From positions 1 through 7,290 of the forward strand of contig JAMCYA010000047.1 in assembly GCA_023473845.1 (NCBI GenBank): a DNA stretch of 7,290 nt, read 5' to 3'. Shown here piece after piece: positions 1-5,250 of this stretch; position 1 is the first letter of the stretch, and the number at the start of each line of letters is the position of its first letter. Made by a program: the position numbers and the translations under genes. Origin of the DNA: Patescibacteria group bacterium (lineage in GTDB: Bacteria > Patescibacteriota > Doudnabacteria > UBA920). Below the pieces are notes generated by a model. It did no database searches, had not been told where the DNA came from, and saw nothing but the letters and a program-made list of their open reading frames with translations.

Positions 1-60
1 CAGCCAGTCCCTGACCTCGACCGTAACGTGCATACCCATCAAATTTCGAGTTTGCTGCAT
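1..60 (-). CDS. apbE: ApbE-like FAD:protein FMN transferase, N-terminal fragment (runs off the window)
   Basis: An ATG at 58-60 opens a frame that stays open to the window edge, giving 20 residues beginning MQQTRNLMGMHVTVEV. The pattern TR-x-LMGM-x-VTVEV resembles the first beta strand of ApbE proteins, where a Thr/Arg-rich start is followed by MGT/MGM and a hydrophobic strand. ApbE moves FMN from FAD onto a Thr of an SGAT motif in FMN-binding domains. The start lies only 4 nt after the stop of the upstream FMN-binding gene, so the two are very likely co-transcribed and translationally close. No Shine-Dalgarno sequence is visible. The call rests on a short N-terminus plus context: two ApbE substrates lie directly upstream. 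The rest of the gene is outside the window, so the catalytic residues cannot be checked. Confidence 0.66.
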   Translation of the reverse strand, partial: MQQTRNLMGMHVTVEVRDWL

Positions 61-64
61 AAAC

Positions 65-685
65 TTAATTCTTCGCTTTGGCTAAAGCCGAAGCCAGGGA
101 TTGTTGAAAAGCCTGGCTCGAATCCGTGGCTCCGGAAACAATGTCTACATTTGCGCTCTGGGCGGCAATTGCCTCAGCTTTCAAATAGGGCATGGCCTGG
201 CCGTTAATTTCGCGGGAAGTACTGCGGTCATTTGGGTACTGCAAAAACACCACGTCTGTAATTTTGCCGTCAACAACAGTCACCTGCACTTGGATGTTGC
301 CATAATAGGCGTCTGCGACGCTGCCGGTATACTGCCCGTCCGCGTATTGGCCCTTGGGTTTAGGTGCTGGAACAGGAGCCGGAGCCGGTACGGGCGCTGG
401 CGTAGGCGCGGGGGCGGGCTTGGGCTGGGCAGGAGCGGGAGCAGGGCGGGAAATCGGCAAGGGCTGGGACTGGCTGCTTTTTGGAGGGCTGCTGGGCGGA
501 TCAGCGGCAATGGGCGCCTGTACGGGAGCTTCCACAACCGCGGCCGTGGAAGTGGACTCAGGAGCTGTGGATTTAATGGCAGAAACGTCAACCAAAACAC
601 CAGGCGCAGGCGCCAGCCTGCTCTGATAAATCGCGTAAAAGGTAAAGCCCCCGACTATGATTAATGAGTAAAAAAATTTCTTCAT
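65..685 (-). CDS. Membrane-anchored FMN-binding domain protein with Pro/Ala-rich arm
   Basis: This 206-aa protein should carry covalent FMN outside the membrane. Residues 1-20 (MKKFF then a hydrophobic stretch) form an uncleaved signal anchor; no lipobox Cys is present. Residues about 45-110 are a low-complexity Pro/Ala arm with repeated PAP and PVPAP units, which should hold the domain away from the membrane. Residues about 112-206 are an FMN_bind domain with YTGS, YYGN, VDGKITDV, LQYPNDR and a C-terminal DIVSGATDSS. That last segment fits the ApbE target motif Dxx(S/T)GAT, whose Thr takes FMN through a phosphoester bond (established for NqrC, RnfG and PplA). It is the third gene of its operon, 15 nt after the SH3b gene and 4 nt before the ApbE start, and has no visible Shine-Dalgarno sequence. 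The domain is about two-thirds identical, by eye, to the one encoded at 1306-1725, suggesting duplication. The electron donor and acceptor are unknown. Confidence 0.93.
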   Translation of the reverse strand: MKKFFYSLIIVGGFTFYAIYQSRLAPAPGVLVDVSAIKSTAPESTSTAAVVEAPVQAPIAADPPSSPPKSSQSQPLPISRPAPAPAQPKPAPAPTPAPVPAPAPVPAPKPKGQYADGQYTGSVADAYYGNIQVQVTVVDGKITDVVFLQYPNDRSTSREINGQAMPYLKAEAIAAQSANVDIVSGATDSSQAFQQSLASALAKAKN

Positions 686-700
686 AACTTTGAAAAGCGC

Positions 701-1303
701 TTATTCTTCATCAGCATTGCTATTATGCCCGGATACATATTCTCCGTCCACCCAGGCGTATTCCCCTGACTTCAGACGAATACGGTACCAGCCGTCTTCC
801 TCCCCGGTATAATTATACGTTTGGCCGGGGTAGGCCTTGCCAATCACCGAACCGGAAACTGCAGGCTGGCTCCTGGCGTTTAAATAACCCGTAGGGGTTT
901 CTTTTATTTTAACGCTTTTTTTGCTTTGAACACTCTTGCGGACAGGAGCAGGCGCAGCCGTGCCTGGGTTCGCCACCGGAGTCGAAGCTAGAGGCGTGGT
1001 CGAGGCAACCTGCGCGGTCAAGGTTTGGTTAGACAGAGCCGTCTGCCCCAGTACTACCGGTTTAGGCGCAGCCTGGGCCAACTTGAAAGTTTTCGCTGAG
1101 GAAGCGACAATCACGTACTTGCCGGCGGCAACCAAGCCCAGCAGGCTTAGGCTGGCTAGGAATATTTTGGCCCCAGGCAATTTTTTTCCGCCTGTATTTT
1201 TATTTAGAAACAACTTTTCCGGTCCATTAAAAAATCTGCTGTCAGGTTTTAACCCATCCTGGCTAATGTTACGCGCCTCAAAATTTGGACCTTGTTGATT
1301 CAT
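701..1303 (-). CDS. Membrane-anchored SH3b-domain protein
   Basis: This 200-aa protein has a polar cytoplasmic N-terminus (1-45), one transmembrane segment (about 46-68, IFLASLSLLGLVAAGKY), a Thr/Ala/Pro-rich linker (about 75-128) and a bacterial SH3 domain (about 130-190). Domain markers are YLNARSQPAVSGSVIGK, the GQTYNYTGEEDGWYRI strand pair and the closing YAWVDGEYVS. In this family NxRSxPs...GxVxgkl... GWyxV...G...GWV is the usual signature. Bacterial SH3 domains often bind peptidoglycan or other envelope polymers, so a scaffold or wall-tethering role is plausible but inferred. No hydrolase domain is present, so it is not itself a lytic enzyme. The gene starts 2 nt after the stop of the first FMN-binding gene and ends 15 nt before the second. 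Being sandwiched between two flavoprotein genes points to a shared function. No Shine-Dalgarno sequence precedes the ATG. Confidence 0.88.
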   Translation of the reverse strand: MNQQGPNFEARNISQDGLKPDSRFFNGPEKLFLNKNTGGKKLPGAKIFLASLSLLGLVAAGKYVIVASSAKTFKLAQAAPKPVVLGQTALSNQTLTAQVASTTPLASTPVANPGTAAPAPVRKSVQSKKSVKIKETPTGYLNARSQPAVSGSVIGKAYPGQTYNYTGEEDGWYRIRLKSGEYAWVDGEYVSGHNSNADEE

Positions 1304-1305
1304 GT

Positions 1306-1725
1306 TTAGTTTCGGGCTTGGGATAATGCGCTGGCAAGAGACTGTACAAAAGCTTGGCTGGTATCAGTCGCCCCGGAGACGACATTTACCTGGGCGTTCT
1401 GGCTGGCAATAGCCTCGGCTTTCAAGTACGGCATGGACTGGCTGCTGATGCTCTTGGAAGTTGGCCGGTCGTTGGGGTACTGCAGAAATGTCACATTGGC
1501 CAGCTTACCGCCGGACACAATTACCTGGACCTGCACGTTGCCGTAATAAGCGTCGACTGCGCTGCCTGTATACGTGCCGTTTTTATAGGTAATACTTTGG
1601 CCGGGCTGGTTCTGGCTGATTATTGGCGGCGTCACCCGGTGCTCGCCGTAACGCTGGTAAACCGCATATGCGCATATGGCGGCAAAAAGGGTTGCTCCAA
1701 TCAGGAGCTTCTTCACTGTTGTCAT
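1306..1725 (-). CDS. Short membrane-anchored FMN-binding domain protein
   Basis: This 139-aa protein is the first gene of the flavin operon. A basic start (MTTVKK) and a hydrophobic stretch at about 6-23 give a signal anchor. A short linker to about residue 44 leads into an FMN_bind domain (about 45-139) with YTGS, YYGN, LQYPNDR and the C-terminal VVSGATDTS. The Thr in SGAT is the expected site of covalent FMN attachment by ApbE. The residue three before SGAT is Asn (NVVSGAT), where the paralogue at 65-685 and the usual ApbE motif have Asp. The linker is far shorter than the paralogue's, so this domain should sit close to the membrane. The gene is preceded by a -10-like element and the 11-bp-period direct repeat shared with the response regulator promoter. 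No Shine-Dalgarno sequence is seen; the bases before the ATG read CCTCC, the anti-SD sense. Confidence 0.92.
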   Translation of the reverse strand: MTTVKKLLIGATLFAAICAYAVYQRYGEHRVTPPIISQNQPGQSITYKNGTYTGSAVDAYYGNVQVQVIVSGGKLANVTFLQYPNDRPTSKSISSQSMPYLKAEAIASQNAQVNVVSGATDTSQAFVQSLASALSQARN

Positions 1726-1753
1726 GTGGTGGAGGTTAAATTATCTCTTTTTC

Positions 1754-1786
1754 AGGATACTAAAACCACATGAAGCTGGCATGAAG
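1754..1786 (-). promoter_or_regulatory. Response-regulator-type operator and promoter of the flavin operon
   Basis: On the minus strand CTTCATG-CCAG-CTTCATG (1786 to 1769) is a direct repeat with an 11-bp period, one helical turn, as bound by OmpR/PhoB-family dimers. Nine bp downstream is TATCCT (1759-1754), a fair -10 hexamer. No good -35 hexamer exists; the repeat covers that region, as at promoters that need an activator. GATAAT at 1745-1740 is a competing -10 candidate. With TATCCT, transcription would begin about 20 nt before the ATG at 1725. The same 19 bp recurs upstream of the response regulator gene. Confidence 0.68.
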
Positions 1787-1798
1787 CCATAAATTCAC

Positions 1799-3217
1799 CT
1801 ATGGGCTAAAAGATGGCTGCACGCTTAATTCCAAATGGTAAGGATTGCCATTACTGGCCTTTAAACCCCCATATTTTACTACCCCTTCCAGAATATACTT
1901 CTGTTTTAAGGGTAAATTTGTTACACCAGCGCCAAGAACGGGCAAATCGTACGGCCCCAGCTTGCCGGCAGCCTCATCGGAAAAAATTGCATAACCGTTG
2001 TCCTGCTGCAAAACGTAACCCTCTACCGCCACTTTTTTATCCACAAAATTCTGGGCTTGCCTGCTTACGCTGCCAATGTTGGAAACGGGCAAAGTCCCGC
2101 CGGTTTTAATAATATCCAAGCCGTCGGGAATGTTCAGCTGTCCATAGCTGGCGCCAGGCTTGCCCGTGACGCCATACTGCCAGATTATTTTTTTAGTCTG
2201 CTTGTCAATCACTATCACGCGGTGATTCTGGTCGTCATTGGCCAAAATATTACCGTTAGGCAGCTCAATCGCCAAGGAAGGGTGATTTAGCTTCACGTCC
2301 CCGTCCTGGCCGCTGAATTGCCACACCACTTTACCCTGCCGGCTTACTTCCACCACCTGTCCGGGATTACTGTAGTCGGCTATCAGGATATTGCCCGCCT
2401 GAGTCAGCTGGGGGTCCGAGGGGTACCTAACCGGCAGAACCATATTAAAAACCGGCTGCCAGGAACTATTCAGCTCCACCAGATTCTTTCCCACAATGTT
2501 GCTAACTAGGGTGTGTCCGCCGGCCAGAGGCGTGTCGCCGTTGGGCTTGTCAAGAAAACCGGTTTGGTTTTTGCAAACACCGGTCTGCCCATATTGCCGC
2601 ACAATCTGCTTTTCAGGGGAGATTTCCAAAATGCGGCAATTCTTAATGTCCGCGACCGTCACGTTGCCGTTGGGTAATTTGTAGGCATCGTCTGGCGTAT
2701 TCAGGTATCCGGGCGCAGATCCCGCATGCCCGGCTACGCCATAGCTCCAAGTGACCCGCTTACTCGCATAATCAATAATTTGAATCAGGTGATACTCTTC
2801 CAAATTCACAATAACCGAGTTGCCGCTATCCGTAAAAAAAGAGTCATCCGCACCCAGGCCGGCTTTGGGCAAATGAAAGGCGTACTCCCAGACCACCCGT
2901 TTGTCGGGAGTCACTTCCAAAAGCCGGTTATTGCCCCGGTCGGCAATCAAGACATTATAGCCGCCCAAGGCGGAAGTATCTTTCGGCTCGCCTTTCACTT
3001 CCAAAGGCGTGACCACGACGGGCGCAGCCGGAGGGTTTGCCTCATAACTTTCAGGCAAGGCCTCCTGCGCTTCGCCGCCAAGGTCGCTGTCTGAAAGCTG
3101 GACTTGTCTGGCAGAAAAAAATATCCGGGTATTCCCCCGGGACAGCAGGGCTGCCGCAAGGACTATCACGCAAACACCGCAAAAGATGCCGGCGGCAAGT
3201 AGGATCTTTTTTTTCAT
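1799..3217 (-). CDS. Exported NHL/PQQ-like beta-propeller protein with C-terminal OB-like domain
   Basis: This 472-aa protein has an N-terminal signal anchor (MKKKILLAAG... to about residue 25) and an acidic, Pro-rich spacer to about 80. It then has about six propeller blades starting near 86, 132, 182, 232, 274 and 320. Each blade repeats a GxxxLIAD...N.RLLEV....VVW.Y pattern, such as LIADRGNNRLLEV and LPNGNILANDDQNHRVIVID. Such repeats occur in NHL, PQQ-like and arylsulfotransferase-type propellers; no catalytic residues could be assigned. Residues about 379-470 form a separate domain (VDKKVAVEGYVLQ ... YILEGVVKYGG) that looks like an OB fold of the exported 'VxVxGxV' type. The start overlaps the kinase stop as ATGA, so translation is coupled and it belongs to the two-component operon. 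It could be a ligand-sensing partner of the kinase or an envelope protein with an independent role. The substrate is unknown. Confidence 0.82.
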   Translation of the reverse strand: MKKKILLAAGIFCGVCVIVLAAALLSRGNTRIFFSARQVQLSDSDLGGEAQEALPESYEANPPAAPVVVTPLEVKGEPKDTSALGGYNVLIADRGNNRLLEVTPDKRVVWEYAFHLPKAGLGADDSFFTDSGNSVIVNLEEYHLIQIIDYASKRVTWSYGVAGHAGSAPGYLNTPDDAYKLPNGNVTVADIKNCRILEISPEKQIVRQYGQTGVCKNQTGFLDKPNGDTPLAGGHTLVSNIVGKNLVELNSSWQPVFNMVLPVRYPSDPQLTQAGNILIADYSNPGQVVEVSRQGKVVWQFSGQDGDVKLNHPSLAIELPNGNILANDDQNHRVIVIDKQTKKIIWQYGVTGKPGASYGQLNIPDGLDIIKTGGTLPVSNIGSVSRQAQNFVDKKVAVEGYVLQQDNGYAIFSDEAAGKLGPYDLPVLGAGVTNLPLKQKYILEGVVKYGGLKASNGNPYHLELSVQPSFSP

Positions 3218-4248
3218 GCTGTAATTTTATATTTTTTCTGCGCGGGCAGGCTGATTAAAAAAACCGTCCCCTGCCCGAGGGCGCTCTGTACTGCCAAGTG
3301 GCCGCCATGCGCATCAACAATCGCCTTAACAATAGACAGCCCCAATCCGGTTCCCTGCCCGTGCTTGGACTGGTCGCCCTGGTAAAAACGTTCAAAAATA
3401 AATGGCAAGTCTTTTTCTGCAATCCCAACACCGGTATCGGCAATCCTGACATCCACCTGGTTGTCCTTTACGGCCAGGCTAACATCTACCCTGCCTTGCG
3501 GCTTATTGTATTTGATGGCATTTTCAATCACATTGGCAAAAGCGTGTTCCAAAAAATGCTGACTGCCTAAAATAGGCACGGACCCCGACTCGACTAGGGC
3601 TAATTCGATTTTGCTGCTGCGGGCCAGGCCCTGAAACCTGCCCACGGTCTTGCTTAACAATCGCTGCAAATCTACGGGCGTAAAACCTGAGCTGAAATCC
3701 TGGCCTTCGGCTTGCGATAATTCCAGCAGCTGGTGGCTTAGCCGGGTCAAGTTGCCAATTTCTTCCAAAAGGCTGGCCAAGGTTTTTTGGACCGCGGCAG
3801 GCAGTTCGGTTTTTTGGCGCTGCAGAACTTCAATATCCGTGCGCATCACTGCCAAAGGCGTGCGGAGTTCATGAGAGGCATCGGCCACAAAGCGCTTCTG
3901 GCCTTCCATGGCCAGTTTAATGGGTTTTAAAGTGTACCCGGCAAATCCATAGCTGGCAAAGGCCGCAACCAACAAAACTGCGCCGTCAATCATAACCAGC
4001 AGCCAGGCCAGCCTTTCGCAGGCATCGTCAAAAAAATTCTCTTCCTGAATGAGTTCGCCTCGGACATTTTCGCGGTAGGAACGGCGAAGCTGCTGGGTGG
4101 TGGCAGTGTAAAAACTTATACTGAAAACCGTAACGATTACGAAAATAATCGCCATGTACCACAAAGTCAGCTTGACCCGGGCCTGGTGGAACGGATCAAA
4201 ATTCAAGCCGGTAGCCGAGGCCCCGGACGGTTTGGAGATGTTTGTCAT
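3214..4248 (-). CDS. Membrane sensor histidine kinase
   Basis: The kinase autophosphorylates on His and passes phosphate to the adjacent response regulator. Numbering from the ATG at 4248, it has TM1 at about 29-48, a short extracytoplasmic loop (about 49-80), and TM2 at about 81-101 leading straight into the dimerisation helix. The H-box FVADASHELRTPL has the phosphorylated His at 126. The ATPase domain shows the N-box (NVIENAIKYN, about 239-248), G1 (DTGVGI, 271-276), the F-box (FIFERFYQGD), G2 (GTGLGLSIVK, 299-308) and G3 (GQGTVFLISLP), all intact. No HAMP domain is evident. The ATG overlaps the regulator gene by 53 nt. A GTG at 4254 and a TTG at 4206 (11-nt overlap) are alternatives; the TTG is attractive because conserved kinase sequence begins soon after it (FHQARVKLTLWY). 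The loop is small and acidic, so the stimulus may be an ion, the membrane itself or a partner protein. Confidence 0.94.
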   Translation of the reverse strand: MTNISKPSGASATGLNFDPFHQARVKLTLWYMAIIFVIVTVFSISFYTATTQQLRRSYRENVRGELIQEENFFDDACERLAWLLVMIDGAVLLVAAFASYGFAGYTLKPIKLAMEGQKRFVADASHELRTPLAVMRTDIEVLQRQKTELPAAVQKTLASLLEEIGNLTRLSHQLLELSQAEGQDFSSGFTPVDLQRLLSKTVGRFQGLARSSKIELALVESGSVPILGSQHFLEHAFANVIENAIKYNKPQGRVDVSLAVKDNQVDVRIADTGVGIAEKDLPFIFERFYQGDQSKHGQGTGLGLSIVKAIVDAHGGHLAVQSALGQGTVFLISLPAQKKYKITA

Positions 4249-4864
4249 ATGCACCCAGTTTCTTTCTTAAATTTTTGACGTGCACATCGACCACGTTACT
4301 GAACGAATCAAAGGAAAAATCCCAAATGGAGGCAAGAATCTGGTCCCGGGAAAGCACCTGGCCGGCGTGGCGCATAAAATACTCCAATAGCCGATACTCC
4401 CGCAAGGTCAAAACCAGGGTCCTGCCGTTTAAGGCTACTTGTTTCTTGGCGCTATCTAAAATCAGCGGCCCCACCAGCAAAACCTCCGAGACCAAAGCCT
4501 GCGGTCGGCGCAAAAGCGCCCGGATTCTGGCCAAAAGTTCACTAAGCTCAAATGGCTTAATCAGGTAATCGTCCGCACCGGCGTCCAGCCCCAGCACCTT
4601 GGCATCCGTAGTGTCTCTGGCAGTCAGCATTAAAACCGGGGTAATAATATTTTTTTCACGCCAAGCACTGCACACCGCAATCCCGTCCTTGCCCGGCAGC
4701 ATAATATCCAAAATCACCAAGTCATACATGTCCCTGTGAGTTTCCAGCCTTTTTTCGCCCATTTCCCCGTCAAACAGCAAATCCACGGCATACCCCTCCT
4801 GCTCCAAGCCGAGCTTGAGGGAATTGGCTAATTTGGTATTGTCTTCAATAACCAATATTTTCAT
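4196..4864 (-). CDS. OmpR/PhoB-family response regulator
   Basis: This 222-aa DNA-binding regulator is the usual length for the family. The receiver domain (about 1-120) has the acidic pair E7-D8, the phosphoacceptor D53 in LVILDIMLPGKDG, the switch T81 in MLTAR, and K103 in LIKPF. The winged-helix domain (about 127-222) has LTLREYRLLEYFM, the recognition helix region NVVDVHVKNLRKKL and the closing TVRGLGYRLEF hairpin. All key residues are present, so it should be functional. It heads an operon with the kinase (overlapping) and the propeller gene. Its ATG lies exactly 6 nt after a TACAAT -10 element, so its mRNA should be leaderless; no Shine-Dalgarno sequence exists. The 11-bp-period direct repeat 22 nt upstream suggests that it controls its own operon and, through the same repeat at 1769-1786, the flavin operon. 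Confidence 0.95.
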   Translation of the reverse strand: MKILVIEDNTKLANSLKLGLEQEGYAVDLLFDGEMGEKRLETHRDMYDLVILDIMLPGKDGIAVCSAWREKNIITPVLMLTARDTTDAKVLGLDAGADDYLIKPFELSELLARIRALLRRPQALVSEVLLVGPLILDSAKKQVALNGRTLVLTLREYRLLEYFMRHAGQVLSRDQILASIWDFSFDSFSNVVDVHVKNLRKKLGAYDKHLQTVRGLGYRLEF

Positions 4865-4870
4865 GTCTTT

Positions 4871-4903
4871 ATTGTATTCTTCTTACATGAAGCTGGCATG
4901 AAG
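4871..4903 (-). promoter_or_regulatory. Response-regulator-type operator and leaderless promoter of the two-component operon
   Basis: The minus strand carries CTTCATG-CCAG-CTTCATG (4903 to 4886), identical to the copy at 1769-1786, followed after exactly 9 bp by TACAAT (4876-4871). Six bases later is the regulator's ATG at 4864, which falls where the +1 base would be. The -35 region lies inside the repeat, so activation by the bound regulator is more likely than repression; positive autoregulation is the inference. Confidence 0.72.
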
Positions 4904-4932
4904 GCCGCAGAAGGGCTTGCGGCTGCCCAAAC

Positions 4933-4961
4933 AAAAAAACTACGGACAAAATATCCCTAGT
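4933..4961 (-). terminator. Probable intrinsic terminator downstream of tRNA-Gln
   Basis: Read on the minus strand, ACTAGGGA (4961-4954) pairs with TCCGTAGT (4946-4939) around a 7-nt loop, with one internal G-G mismatch, and a run of seven T follows (4939-4933, sharing one base with the stem). This shape would stop transcription coming from the tRNA before it reaches the response regulator promoter. The mismatch and modest GC content make it only moderately convincing. Confidence 0.45.
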
Positions 4962-5053
4962 TCCATCAATGCCGGTTAATTCCGCTGTTTTGCATTTAAC
5001 TGGATATTGCTTTGTCATTTTATTTAAAATAAACCTTCAGCAGACAAGTCTGT

Positions 5054-5128
5054 TGGCTGGGGTGGTAGGGATCGAACCTACGAATGGGGGCTTCAAAGGC
5101 CCCTGCCTTACCACTTGGCTACACCCCA
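5054..5128 (-). tRNA. trnQ: tRNA-Gln (anticodon TTG)
   Basis: This is a complete 75-nt cloverleaf on the minus strand. The acceptor stem TGGGGTG (5128-5122) pairs with CACCCCA, followed by discriminator G and an encoded CCA (5056-5054). The D arm is GCC-AAGTGGTAA-GGC. The anticodon stem is GGGGC/GCCCC around the loop CTTTGAA, giving anticodon TTG (5096-5094), which reads CAA and, by wobble, CAG. The T arm is GTAGG-TTCGATC-CCTAC. No intron or mispaired stem is seen. The 386-nt gap 4865-5250 contains this tRNA, its promoter, its probable terminator and the two outward-facing gene promoters; I see no protein gene in it. Confidence 0.97.
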
Positions 5129-5149
5129 AAACGGCAATTCAACTAACAT

Positions 5150-5178
5150 ATTATAAAATAACTGGGTTGATTTGAAAA
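5150..5178 (-). promoter_or_regulatory. tRNA-Gln promoter
   Basis: On the minus strand a consensus TATAAT (5155-5150) lies 17 bp from TTTTCA (5178-5173, four of six -35 bases). Transcription would begin near 5143, about 15 nt before the mature 5' end of the tRNA. Confidence 0.55.
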
Positions 5179-5214
5179 GCCTGCCTGAGCCGATTCTTTC
5201 CTGTGGATTAAGGC

Positions 5215-5244
5215 TTACCAAACCGCCCCAAAAGACTGTATAAT
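5215..5244 (+). promoter_or_regulatory. Leaderless promoter of the DUF422 operon
   Basis: TTACCA (5215-5220, four of six -35 bases) is separated by 18 bp from a perfect TATAAT (5239-5244). The ATG at 5251 follows after six bases (CAAATT), so the transcript should start at or next to the start codon. No operator repeat like those at 1769 and 4886 is present. Confidence 0.7.
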
Positions 5245-5250
5245 CAAATT

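Noticed and set aside
354..664. Gly/Ala-rich plus-strand frames opposite the FMN-binding gene
   Set aside because: They arise from the GC-rich codons of the Pro/Ala arm on the other strand; no start signal or recognisable domain.
680..712. Further CTTCAT-like hexamers near the start of the 206-aa protein gene
   Set aside because: They come from coding sequence (MKK start and the acidic C-terminus of the SH3b protein) and lack the 11-bp partner.
1785..1807. Possible hairpin at the end of the propeller gene
   Set aside because: AGCC/GGCT pairing is short with a bulge and no T-run, so I do not call a terminator there.
1813..3258. Several plus-strand frames opposite the propeller gene
   Set aside because: Short, overlapping, without domain signature, and antisense to a gene with clear repeated propeller motifs.
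4904..4923. Inverted repeat GCCGCA/TGCGGC directly beside the operator
   Set aside because: Only six base pairs with an 8-nt loop, no T-run in either direction, and no equivalent beside the second operator copy.
5019..5033. AT-only 15-bp palindrome TTTATTTAAAATAAA
   Set aside because: Low-complexity AT DNA in a gap forms such palindromes by chance; too close-centred for an RNA hairpin and not repeated elsewhere.
4969..5175. Plus-strand open frame of 68 codons crossing the tRNA
   Set aside because: It is the antisense of tRNA-Gln; the GIEPTNGGFKGPCLTTWLHPKTA-like peptide is a familiar artefact of reading through a tRNA gene.
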